Assembly: GCF_001625215.2 (NCBI RefSeq)
Contig: NC_030385.2
Location: 43,735,598-43,799,597, forward strand
Direction: 5' to 3'
Length of the DNA: 64,000 bases
DNA from: Daucus carota subsp. sativus
Lineage: Eukaryota > Streptophyta > Magnoliopsida > Apiales > Apiaceae
Positions 38,806 to 51,100 of the stretch are shown here, one piece after another. Position 1 is the first letter of the stretch, and the number at the start of each line of letters is the position of its first letter. The translations under genes were made by a program, and so were the position numbers. The notes beneath the pieces are model-generated. The model made no database searches and had not been told where the DNA came from. It was given only the letters and a program-made list of their open reading frames with translations.

Positions 38806-41800
38806 TCTATTTATATAATAATTCCTGAATGATGCCCAGTCACAAAGTCCACGTAATTCGTTAAAAGCCACGTAAATGCCACGTAAATGCCACATAAAAT
38901 CCAGCTCAATGGTTACTTTAAATATGTAATCTCATATTTTCAGCCTTGATTTATGCTTCCTATTCTTTGGATGTTATGACACAATTAATTCGTGTTGAAT
39001 GGCTGTCATTTTTGGTATGTATCCTATTTTTTCTTTCCTTTCTTACAATCATTCCAGCTTTTATTTTTAATTGTCTTAACCAATATGTAAAGCATTGATT
39101 GTTTTTCAAAATCAAATCAATTCTTATCATCTATTTTAAAAACTCAAATTCATCGGTATCTCTCTCATCTTTTTTATTTTTCTCCTCCGGTTTCAAGTAT
39201 GTTAATTGAATAATTAGTATAACTTGCAAGGGAAGTTTACTAATTGTAACAGATTTTATTTTACTTATTTTGATTCTTTTAATTGATTTCATATGTGTGT
39301 GTATCCATATATTTGTGTATCTTTAATTGTAATTAATTACTTTCAATTTCTCCTTGATTAAATATAGGAAGACATCCTAAGCACTCTGAAGACTTTATTG
39401 TACGATGTTACATGAAAAATTAAAAATTCAAAAATTGAATTATCTCTTAAATTGTTGATCATCTTATCTTAAAATATTTAAAATAAAAATATTTAAGAAA
39501 ATTTTAAACAATAATTTTCTTATCTTTATACATTTAATTTATTTCACATCTACAATATATTTTTGTATATTTACCTATTTTTAATTGTAATTTTTTGCTT
39601 ATCTCTTTCGAATTAAATTTGTAAAGACTTCCTAAGCACTTAAAAGATTTTTGTATGATATTGCATTAAAAATTCAATAAATTGAAAGAGTGATTACCTC
39701 TTAAACTGGTAATCGTCTTTTCTTAAAATATTTAAAAATAAAGTATAGTTAAAATATTTTCATAAGATTATATTAAAAAGAATAAGGTATTAATGCACGA
39801 ATAAATATATTATACTTTAAAAAATTATGATTTGACTATTATTTTGTTAAATTTATTTATGTGTTATTGTTTTCTTCATTATTTTATTTTTTAGTTTTAA
39901 TAAAGTAATTCTTATATATAAAAATTGTGAGATGCGTCATTATATATGTTTTACTCTCTTATCTTTTATTTTAAAATAAATATGAAATTAGTTCAAAATT
40001 ATATACTAAAGCACTAATTATATACTAAAGCACTAACAGAGCGTCGCAATGGTAGGGTGTGTGAAGCAGCATTTGGTTGATATTTAAGCATGCTCAATCA
40101 GCTGCATAATCAATGCTTTTTATATATTTAATTGGTTTGAATTTTTTTAATTTTATTTGAAAAATAATATCTTTTGAGGATCAGAAATTGTAAGCAATTT
40201 AGAAGGGACATGTGGTCAATATTTAGCTCTACTTGATTATATGCATGATTGGTGCTTCAGAATGGGAATGGAGTGAATTTCATTCGATTCTTTTCATTAC
40301 CATCTAAAAATTTGCAAAATTGGAATCATATGGTTGTCGCTCTTCAATTTTCGATTCAAATTTCCTTGATTATAGCTTTCGTTAAACAATAGTATGACAA
40401 AAATTAAAACAACGATTTTATTTATTCTAATTTGTTTGATTGATTTCATATCTATGTATATGTATATGTCTATATATCCATATATTTGGTAGAGAGTGGA
40501 TATATATATTATGCTAATTTGTTTGATTGATTTCATATATATGTATATATGTATATGTCTATATATCTATATATTTGGTAGAGAGTGGATATATATATAT
40601 ATAACCGTCATCAAGACCTCATATCCTTGATTGTTTGTATTCATCTTTATTTTTATTTTTCTTTTTTAAGGCTGATATGGTAATTTTACATTGGAGTGGA
40701 TCAACCCATCAAGCTTCCGGTTTGACCCCGCATCTTCTTATTCAAATTAACACTGCGATGAAATATTTCGGATCTTCAAGAAACCCGACCCGAGTATCGT
40801 TGGATCTGAGAGCCCATTCAAATCATATCACGATCATCTTATCAAGATTAGAATTTCAAAATAGCATTAATCACGCATCCTTAAATCGTGTCACTGATCA
40901 CGACGTCAGTTCATATTTAAGCTTTACTACTTATTTGCATATGATATTCTTATCAGATCAAAGCAGATGATTTTAATTTCACATTCAAAACCATTTTTTC
41001 TTCCAAGCCTCTAATCGTGACGAGTATGTTTTCTTGCTTAGTTTCCGAACTGATTTGTGTCCTCGGTTGGATTTTACTGCGGTACTACTGATCTTGGCTT
41101 TTTTCACATTAATTTCTCTACCTACGAACTTTGCTTTGCGCATATTTACTTTATTTAATAATAGAATTCTACTTATCTTGCACAAATCGCGTTGATCCGT
41201 GTATGCATCAGGTAGTATCCGTCAAAGTCCTTTTGCGACGATGCTTCGACAAGGGATGACGTCTCGAAGTCAAAAAGAGAATAACACCATTGGTCGTGAA
41301 ATAGGTTTGCACTATTTCCAGCTTAATTTACAATATTTGCTCCATTGTGTATATTTGTTTATTCTATTATTGTTGAACGGGTTCTGAAGTTTGTTGTTTG
41401 AACGCTGCAGGTATCATAATCAGTATATGATTTTGTATTTAACGTGTTTGATAATTTGCTACAGAGAAAAGCTGAGAAATCCGTCCTCACGATTTCTATT
41501 GATTTCATGTTCCAGGAATTTGAGATTATTTTTTATTTCTAACGATTATTTTTGCATAATTTCCTTTCGTATTGATAGTGATTAGGATGCATATATGTAC
41601 TCTAATGCATTTATTGAGCCACTTTTTGTTATTGAGTTTTCCTTGCAGCTGCTGAATAGAGATGATTCGTCCATGCAACTATCGGATGCTCATCGTGTGA
41701 AGATTTATATTCACTTTTCCTCAACATCTGCTTATTGATCTAGACTTTTTGTTTACATCTTATCGTGTGTCATTGTTGTTTGACAAGAACCACCGAGAAT

Positions 41801-43188
41801 GAATATGACGCAATTTCTGTCCAGATGCATGAATCTAACCTGCTATAACTCATATGTAAATAGGAAAAAGTAGTCAAAATATTGATTTTCAATGATTTTG
41901 GCATTTATTTCTTTTGTATAATATGTAGATGTTTCCCTATTCACTATATTCAAGTTTCAAATCTAGACTTTTTGTTATAATTTCAAATTAATGAAGTCCT
42001 TTTTCACTCCACAATTTTAGCTCTTGATAAGAAAATTTTTATATATTAGATTTTTTAATATTCGGATACATGGATCTCGATTGTTATAGCTCATATGCAA
42101 ATAGGGAAGTCAGACTTTATTTGATTTCCACTGATTTTGACATTAATTACTAAAATACTTTTCTATTAAATTTTTGCAGTTTCCATGTTCATTATATTCA
42201 ATTTTCAAATCAAGATTTTTTGTTATAATTTCAAATAAATATCTCACTCCATAATTTTAGCTCTTGATAAGGAAGGTTTTATATATTTTGACTTTTTAAA
42301 TTTTTTTGATACATGGGTCTAGCCTGCTATAACCCATATGTAAATAAGGAAAAACAGTCAAAATTTATTTGATTTAATTAACTGATTTTAGCTGTTATTA
42401 TTACAATACTTTTTTGTATAATATATACTGGTTTTCATATTCAATACATTTAATTTTCAAATCAAGACTTTTTGTTATACTTTCTAATCAATGGAACACT
42501 TTTTAACACCACAATTTAGCTTTTGATAATGAAATTTTTATATATATATATTTTTTATATTTCCCGATACATGGATATAGACTGCTATAATTTATAGCAA
42601 AAAGAATTTAAAATTTAAATTTATTTAAAATATTTTCAAACGATAATTCAAAGTATTGATTCTAGCACAATCCCACAAATTATGCATTCATTCTATCTTT
42701 TGTTTTTAACTGTCTTAACTAATACGTAAGTATTGATTCGATAAGTGCTATAATTCAAAGCATTTGAAATTTAAATTTATTTAAAATATTTTCAAACGAT
42801 AATCTATTAAAATGGTTGAAGAAACGAAGACCACATAAGGATACTAAACCACCTGGTTGTGAAATTGTTTCTTCAAGTACCTCCAGAGTCGGAGCTTATG
42901 GTCTAACTTGACTTGCTCAAAATAAGAATTGCAAGACTAATACAAATATGATGCATGAAGAAATGATGGGTGGTAAGTCTGATGTTTTCATATCATGGAC
43001 GAAGTATTTTCATCCGGGTTATGTTGATTTTAAATGACATTTTATTTTATTAAATTTAATTTTTAATTTGAGATTATTTGATGGTTTGATTTTCTGTTCT
43101 TAATCATAAAAATTATTTCGCAACGCCAAAAAAACAACAACTACAATATCAGGACACCCATGCGCGGAGCGCGGGTAAGAAAATCTAG
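38806..43188 (+). mobile_element. Helitron, 4.4 kb, both termini visible
   Basis: The 5' end is an A followed by TCTATTTATATAATAATTCC. The 3' end has a GC-rich hairpin (acccatgcgc-gga-gcgcgggt, about 43157-43176), eight bases of spacer and CTAG at 43185-43188, followed by T. Insertion between A and T without target duplication is the Helitron rule. Most of the interior is AT-rich. ORFs near 40635-40970 and 40985-41387 are unlike the surroundings in composition but I cannot assign them; they may be captured gene pieces. No complete Rep/helicase is present, so it is non-autonomous. Confidence 0.72.
41824..42605. repeat. Tandem repeat of about 240 bp inside Helitron
   Basis: Four starts of a diverged unit, recognised by 'gatacatggatctagcctgc'-like sequence near 41824, 42065, 42309 and 42566. 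Each complete unit also contains 'gactttttgttataatttc' and 'acaattttagctcttgataa'. Confidence 0.8.
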
Positions 43189-43290
43189 TTTAATATAAAA
43201 TTTACTAAAGTCATTCTTATAACCAAAAAGGCAAAACTAGTTCTTGAAAAATCATTTTTACTTTTAATAATTTAGGAGAGCACCCGAGTA

Positions 43291-43427
43291 AACTAGGGTT
43301 TCTGCGGATCTTGCAAAGGTGAGTTTTGGGGTTCTTCCACTCAACTACACACACAAACACACACTCTTCTGTACATGAATCTTTAAATGCTTAATTGAAT
43401 TTACATTTTGTTTGGCATTAGGGTTTA
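43291..43427 (+). promoter_or_regulatory. Telo-box motifs and leader intron of S6-family gene
   Basis: 'actagggttt' at 43293-43302 and 'ttagggttta' at 43418-43427 are telo-box type motifs common in promoters and leaders of plant ribosomal-protein genes. A leader intron is likely from 43319 (AAAG|gtgag) to 43421, leaving a 12-base exon before the ATG. Confidence 0.55.
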
Positions 43428-43433
43428 AGAGAG

Positions 43434-43798
43434 ATGCCTCTGTATGATTGTATGCTGTTGCTGAAGCCACATATAAAGATGCCTGATGTGATGGACCTTG
43501 TTTCTCGTGTGGGCAAGCATATTTATCAAAGAAATGGGGTTCTTACTGAGTTGAAATCATTGGGTACTGTTCACTTGGGCTATGGGATCAAGAAACTTGA
43601 TGGCAGGCACTTTCAGGTATCACCCTTTTCAATTTTTCTGTGTTTAGGTCTGGGATTTTGTTTTTCTTTGGCAAAGTTTGCTGCTTTATTGTGTTTTTTT
43701 TACTGTGTCAAGTAAAATTATGTGCAATTGCTGTAAGATTGCAATCTCCCCCCCCCCCTCTCTCGGTCTCTCCCTCTCCCTCTCCCTCTCCCTGTCCT

Positions 43799-43872
<74 letters not shown>

Positions 43873-46324
43873 CGTGTGTGATTTGGGGTCTTGATATATT
43901 GTGGGATTATTGATTGAGATTTTATGAGGTTTACTCAGAGTGGAAGAAATGTGTGCTTGCTGAAAAAATGAGGTTTTTTTAATCGAAGAGGAATGGTTTG
44001 GGAGGGGATATGGATGAGAAAGAATTCAGGTTAAGGACTATTCGATTTTGTTTGATGCTTTTAAGAAACTCGATTGGGGTTGAAATTTTTTTGGAACCCA
44101 TGGTTGCCTTGAAATATTATAGTGGCTGTTCTTGTTGTATAAATTTTATCAGAGAAAAATGTAAAATGGCAAAGAAATTACATTTGGTGGATATATACAG
44201 TGTTTTTTACTCTTTGCATTGCTTTGCAATGTTCTTATACATTTATGGAATGTGATAAGGACTTGTATAATTCTTTATAAGTTATAGTTTGGGAATTACG
44301 ATTTGTTTTCTAGTTTATATTTTATTGTTAACTCTTGGTGGTTTCTTTGTTTAGTTTTACTTGTCTTGAATTGATCTGGATTCTTATTTGCTACCTGTTT
44401 CTGGAAGTTGGTATGATAGACTGTGTTGCTTACAGATGAGCAGAGTTTGTGCCACAGTGGTACTGAGGTGTTGCTTGGTAGTACTGAAGAACTGTCCTCT
44501 GTGTTGAAAGAATTTTAGCATGATCTATATATTAATAAAACTAATTGCCTGCTCAAGAAGAATCACGGGATGTATTATATAAGACAGAATTACAAGATTT
44601 TTTTAGTGCTAATGTTCTGTAAATAGTGTCTTTCTATCAGTCTTTGCATCTACTAAATTGTAAAAATTTTAATCAAAATATATTTGAATTGAGTATGATA
44701 AGAAAAGAAAGAACATATTGACAGTTTATAGGTATCATGTTAAAAAAGCTCTTGGGTTTAAGTCACCAGTCTTTTCATTTTTCTTTCATCTCTTCAATAT
44801 TTTGTTCTGGTCATGTATACCTATATGTTGAAACTTGAGAAATTCTGATGCACGTAGTAAACATTCAATACTCTAAGCATCATTATTATGGGGACAAGAA
44901 TAACTTGGGAGTTGGTCCATGACAGTATACGGATTTTTCAATGTTAACTCACAAACGGGGCTGCATGCTGAGTTCTGAGCAGAAGTGTCCAACAAAGTTT
45001 CAGATGTTCTGAATTATAAGTACATGTTATGTATCCTTTCAGATGCTCTGAATTACATGAGTGTGCATATCAGGGTACCAGCAACCAAATTAAACCAGCA
45101 CAAATTATGTTTTACCTGTTTTATAGTATTATCACTATAAAGACTACCAGAACCCTGTTGACCCTTGTAAAGTAGTAAAAATATAATTAAACTAGAGTTA
45201 GCTTCAGCTTTGTGCCACTTATCTGTTTTTCAAATCTGGCCTTTTTTTAGAAAATTATACTGTCTTGTAGGTTATATAAGATAAACTATTGGTTGCTTAT
45301 ATTCTGAAAAGTATATCTTTGAAATAAAGTCATGTGTTAAGACTTGAACTTCTACTATAATTTAACTGTATCTAATGTAGCTGTGGTCCATAGCTTTCTA
45401 ATTGCATGAACTGTTATATGAAGCACTGCCAAGGTTCTGATATTAGTACCCAGAAGACAAAGTTGGGCGTCTCAATTTCATTGATTATACTCAAGATTGT
45501 TTTTCATCTACATTCCACAATTCATTCCTCATTACTGTGACCAGATGTTAAATATCTCAAAGTTATAAGATTGAAATAAATATCACTATAAGAGTGTAGA
45601 CCATCCAAAAATAAGCACATCAAATTGAAAATTTATTCTGATCATTTAAAGAATTTGTATTTCGATTTTTTCATCCGAACTTTGTTGAGTCATCGCTGTT
45701 TGATTCACAGAAACATTGCTTTCTTCTAGTGTATAAAAGTTTGCAAATTTCACTTTTACATTTGGGTCAATACTATATAGTTTAAAGTACCTTTCTTCGA
45801 GAAAGGGGAATAGGACCAAATAAATAAACTCGAAAGAATCAAATTGCACTAAAAACTGCTATTGATAAGATTGATATTGGTTACCTTTACCTTGTGCTAC
45901 AATATTTCATATTTTACCTCTTGAACTGTATACATTTAGTTTTCTCCATTCTAATTTGTGACTTGAGTAGCCAGCCCTCACAATAGGAAAGAACCACTAG
46001 TTTTTTTTAATATGCCAGGGCACTTACACATTGATTATTGGATAGGGACAACTGTTGCAGATGACAATGATGGCTCCACCTAGCATGAATAAAGAACTCC
46101 ACTATCTAAACAAGGAAGATAGGTTGCTGCGTTGGCTTATGGTGAAACATAGAGATGTAAAATTCGGATTGGACTATCCACTTGAGGACGATGGAAGAGG
46201 TGAGTTAAGCAAGTTCAGGAGCAGACTCTTTGACAACGAAGATAAAGACATGGATTTTGATGACGAAGATGACGATGATGATGAGGAATATGATGTGGAC
46301 CAAGATGTGAAGTTAGATGAATAA
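43434..46324 (+). CDS. Ribosomal protein S6 family (bS6-like, probably mitochondrial)
   Basis: Two exons, 43434-43616 and 46046-46324, joined in phase 0, encode 153 aa. The product begins [20 protein letters not shown] and has [21 protein letters not shown] and [20 protein letters not shown], the beta-strand/helix pattern of bacterial-type S6, which binds 16S-like rRNA with S18 in the small-subunit platform. A C-terminal tail of about 20 Asp/Glu residues follows. Plants carry a nuclear S6-family gene of this short type annotated for the mitochondrial ribosome; a distinct chloroplast S6 has a long transit peptide, which is absent here, so I favour mitochondrial. The intron is 2.4 kb and contains a (CT)n tract. 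Confidence 0.85.
43747..43880. repeat. C-run and (CT)n/(GT)n microsatellite in S6-family intron
   Basis: About 130 bp of poly-C, (CCCTCT)n, (CT)n and (TG)n. It produces artificial Ser/Leu/Pro ORFs. Confidence 0.95.
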
Positions 46325-46922
46325 ATCTTATTGATTTCATTATGTTAGTTGAGGTATGTTGTTCTGTCTTTGGCTGTAAGAAATGTTTGCATTGGATATC
46401 AAGGCGCCTTTCTTTTTTGACCGTTCCTACAGGTTGAACTTGGTTAAACATGTTACACATATCCTCCTAGTATAGAATTTATGGTTGGTCGGACCTGTGA
46501 TTAATAATCTTGGGGAATCTTGAGCCCTATAGAACTTAACCCAGAGGGTTATCTATGTAATTTAGTGCTCTTAATTATTTATTTAGGAATGAGCAGAGCA
46601 TGGGACAGCAATGTAGGCCCTCGGCTTCTGTTATGCAGTTATGTTCTAGTTACAGCCTGCCAATACTCGCTGAAACTAAGGTAATAGCAATTGGCCTACT
46701 TCGGGTCCTATGTTTATATGGACCGGAAAGCTGATCGATATGTATTTCATATTAGCTCTGTAAAATTTTTATGGTTGCCAGGTGATGCATTGTTGGTCTA
46801 GTTGAGATTAGAGCACTTGTTAGTTAATCATACTGGCACCTGACAGTTATGCTTTGCGTTTATTTTGACGGATGACATGCTCCGAGTTATCGGTGTTGAA
46901 ATGTGCTAATTTGGAGATTATT
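46325..46922. other. 3' flank of S6-family gene
   Basis: Probable 3' UTR followed by sequence without recognisable gene. Confidence 0.4.
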
Positions 46923-46938
46923 AAAAGATATTTATGAG

Positions 46939-47070
46939 CACGATTGGATAGCCCAAGTGGTGGGCTTATCCTCTGTTGTCCCGGGACACCGGGTTCGACT
47001 CTGGCTCACCCGAGAATTATTAGAACAGATACTAATTTGTAAGGCATATAAGCTCGCATTGTCAAAAAAA
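46939..47070 (+). mobile_element. tRNA-derived SINE, 132 bp, with 16-bp target duplication
   Basis: The head carries an A-box-like TGGATAGCCCAAGTGGT and a B-box GGTTCGACTC with about 35 bp between, the internal RNA polymerase III promoter layout of tRNA-derived SINEs. The tail is poly-A after 'cattgtc'. Perfect copies of aaaagatatttatgag flank it (46923-46938 and 47071-47086; the A tail and the duplication share As, so the exact edge is ambiguous by a few bases). Confidence 0.92.
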
Positions 47071-47086
47071 AAAAGATATTTATGAG

Positions 47087-48151
47087 GTACAAAAGAAGTC
47101 GGGAGCAGTGGAATGGTGATGTTTTGTGCTGTGCGAGAAATTGCTGTTCTCAATGTTGTGAAATGATGCAGCATGATTCAAAAACTAAAACTGTGATGAA
47201 GTTGAAATATCAAGTGCAAATTTACACGAAGAATGCATGCCTGAATACTATTATATAACTAATATGGATCGCTTAATCTTGTAATTCCAAACATTATGTT
47301 TAGCAAATTAATCCTTCCAGTTATTGTTAGTTATGTTAAAGTAAAAAATTGCAACTACGAGGTTTCACCATAATTTTTAGTTTTTTTGCCTGTAGGAAGA
47401 GATATATTATCGTAAAAAAATATATTAAAACAGATATTGCGTTATGAACCTTTTTTTCCCTTTAGGAAGAGATATATTATCATAAAAAATTATATCAAAA
47501 TAGATATTACGGTATGGACCCGAATCGCAGAAATGGGGAATCGAAGTTGAACAAAAATTAGGAATAGAGCTGATCGGTGGATTTAAGATTTATTGGGTAT
47601 CGAAGATTTTTTAATTTTTTTTCAAATCGGTCAACAAAATATTTTTTTAAAATTAATTAAAAAATTTTAAATAAATCATTTAGAACATCTGCCCGAAGGG
47701 TCCGGGCAGGGACGGTTTAACTGACCTATAAATTTTAAACCGTTGGATGCATATCGAGCGGTCAGGATCGTATTAAAATTTTAACATGTCCACTTAAGTT
47801 GTGCACACTTTGTGAATCTATGAAAATGAATGCACACGCGCACTGTTTGTTGTTATTACATGACATTTAGAAGCCCGTTATCACATTACATGTTTAGTAT
47901 CTTTGTTTCTTCAATCTCATCCGTCAAAAACAACCCTAATTTGTCACCCCCCCTATAATCTCTCTTCCTTAATTCCCCAGGCCAACACAACAACAACAAT
48001 TTGTCAATTTCATTCATTATTCATTACATGCACATTTCCTATATACCCATCTGGTTCTGTTCTGTTTCTGTTTTTTTATATTTAATGATACCAAGATCAT
48101 TAGGCCTTATGATCCTCTGATCCTCAACATTGGTGATTAAGATATAACATA
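47087..48151. other. Intergenic region and leader of EDR2-like gene
   Basis: A diverged direct repeat of about 75 bp ('ggaagagatatattatc', 47396 and 47464) is visible. From about 47900 the sequence is CT/AC-rich and resembles a 5' leader. No clear TATA box. Confidence 0.4.
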
Positions 48152-51100
48152 ATGGCTTCGCCCGAGGAGCCACGGAAAGAGGGTGGTGGAGGTGAGAGTG
48201 GAGGCTCAGCTGATGAGAAAGGTGGTGGAGGTGATGCCAATGCCAATGTCAGGCCTTTTGAGTATTATGGATGGGTTTATCATTTGGCCGGGCATAAGAT
48301 TGAGTTTTTTCGACGTCGATTCCTTTGGATTCGAGGCACTTATCTGCAGATGTTCAAGCGTGATCCTCATCAACATCCCGGCATTGTAAGCCTTTACTAC
48401 TCTGCCATGCATTTTTGGAATTTTTTGTAATATGATGTTGTTTATTAGCAATTCTTGCCAATACTGAATTTGTATTTCGTGCTGGCCCGTGAACGATATG
48501 CATCACTTTTCTTGATTTAGTACTTTGGGACTGTTGTTACTTAACAGATATAGTTCTTGGTAGTTTGATTTGTTTGCACTTCTTTTGTTGATTAAACTCA
48601 GATGATAGGATATTCTTGGCGAGAGTCTGGGAACAATGGACAATTAGTATACTGTGTTTATGTGGCTGCTCATGATTTATTCTTTGTATCTTTTGATGCA
48701 GAAACCGATAAGGAGAGGTTATGTAGGACACAAGGTAATGGTGGAGGAGTTAGGAAGTCGAAAAGTTAACCATGAAGTAAGGCTGTTATGTCGATTTAAG
48801 TTGCATTTGCTTTTCCTTTGAAACTTTCTTAAGTGATGCTAATTTTATCTTGCATATATCAAAGACATTGCAATTCAATTTATTGGTTTTCGTAACTTTG
48901 ATGTGTTTTTATCCATTCCTAGGATGTTTATGTTCTTAGGTTCTACAATCGGCTGGATCAGTCAAAAAGGGGAGAAGTAAGTTCTCTCTTTTGTTGCCAA
49001 GTTTGTGCTACACTAGTCAGTAGTCACTAGTTACAATATTTCTAGCTTCCTCCTCTGAACATTGTGAAATTTAACGCGTAAAAGCCAGGCTAGAATAATA
49101 CATGTCTAATCGAAGAAGTCTACTTTACTTCTGCTAAGTGTTTATACGATGCAACCTGCTTAATCTGTTTTGATTAACATGCTCTTTCTTGCGGGGAAGT
49201 ATTATGAAAATCATTATAATTAGTTGTTTATACATTGTTGCAAGATTGCTTGTCCTACACCTGAAGAAGCACAAAAATGGATGGAGGCATTCCATCGTGC
49301 AAAGCAACAGGTATTATATCATTTATACTGCTTCGTACATTTTTTTTGCTTGTTTTACATTTTAGTGTTCCCGTTAAATCAGTTTTTGGGTGTTCTTTAT
49401 AATGTGATATATCTTATCATCTTTCTTTTTTTGAATCCTACGCCAACAAATCATAAACTTTGGGCTCTATTACTGCATTGGTTATTCCTTAATGTTCTAT
49501 TTCTTTTAAATTTAGGGTATTCTCTTAAGGTCATTTTATGTTCTATTTTCTATAACGTTTTGTACCTTTATTACAGGTTGAGTATGACCTTTCGAATGGC
49601 GGTAGTGCCAGAAAGAATCTGAATGAGGAGGCAGAGTATGTTAAAACTACATATAGCGAATTTACTCCATGAAATATGTATACATGAATGAGATGCTTTT
49701 CTATGTTAATATTCATTAATGACCACTTTTTTTTATAGAAATTAAATTGTTATTCAGCCCTACTGCAATTCCTTTCACTACTACTAGTAGGTTATATACT
49801 GACCTTGAATACTGTTAGTAAAGGAAGCCCAGAAAACGCTGTTTTTAACTACTATCGACAGGAAAAAGCTACTACTTAAAGTCTGGATTGCTAAAACCAG
49901 GATTTAATATGCTCTAGTCACTGTTTTGCTTTTAAGATTATATTTCTGTGTTTCTTTAGATAAATGTCAAGACCCATTGTCTTTGAATCAGGATTGATCT
50001 GCAAAGGCATCGACGAAGGGTCGGGAGGTATGCGCGTGGTTTGAAAAAGCTGATAAAGAGAGGGCAAGGTGAGCCGACTTGGTCTCTCTGTGGTCATATT
50101 TAGTTATTTATTAAAGACATTATATTTCATCCAAGGCATATGTCCAGCTAATGAAGATATGATGATTCATGTCTTGATATTTTTGTTTTAAAATTAATAT
50201 AAGATATTTCAGGAAAGAACGGTTTTTAATCTGGCAGAGTTTCCTATGTATCAAATACACACTACATTGGGTCAGAAATGCATACTTTTCTCTGATGGGA
50301 GAATGATGGGGAATGCAAAAAAGAAAGTATGCAGATGTTTTATGATGTATATTACCAAATATGATTGTATTTTCAACAATTAATCTTAAAATCTTATATC
50401 GTTATTGTTTTAATTCTATAAATCTGTGTTGATTCTTTTCCTACCTCATTTTTGCAAAAAATGATTTTTAATGTTAAGTGTAGCTTCATGCCAGAGCTGG
50501 TCTCGACTTTGAAGCAAAAATGGTGTTCAACCTTGAGATTTTGATTCCATGTGTTTAACAGAAAATTAAAAACCACCAGTAATTCCTTTCTAAGATGTTT
50601 AAATTAAACCATTTTTTACTGTTATGTTTTCCTGTATAACTGAAATAGTATGATTTTAAGTGTCATATGTGGCCATTTCACCCCGAGTTCAAGCTTTTTC
50701 TCTATGAGATTTGTAGGTCAAGATATGCGACATTCCCGCGAACTTTGCAGAAGACCTACAGGGGAATTTGACGGAGATGCTGGGGATGCTATTGAAGCGC
50801 ATGAATGGAAATGTGTCCGCACATTTAATGGTATCATTTCCTGCTTTAAACATGTAGATGAAATATCATTGTGATGTGGAATTTCCTTCTTAAGCATAGG
50901 GCAGTCTGCTGAGGATTTATGTAGCAAACCGTAGCTTGTCTGAGTTTAAGGATTAATTAACTTGGTTAAATCACGATTCCATGTTGATGATCAGGCCAAA
51001 ATAAGCCAATAAATTAGAAAAAAGTGTCCCCATATGTCTTCTCTCTTCTGTGATTGGAACCGAGAAAGTAGTATCCATATATTTGACTGAAGACGGGTGG

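Noticed and set aside
41824..42605. CRISPR-like array
   Set aside because: Repeats are about 240 bp, diverged and in plant nuclear DNA; no short repeat/spacer pattern exists anywhere in the window.
43640..43894. Ser/Leu-rich ORFs of 67-93 aa
   Set aside because: They are translations of a (CT)n microsatellite within an intron.
46939..47070. tRNA gene
   Set aside because: A and B boxes are present but no cloverleaf with a paired acceptor stem can be drawn; the poly-A tail and target duplication identify a SINE.
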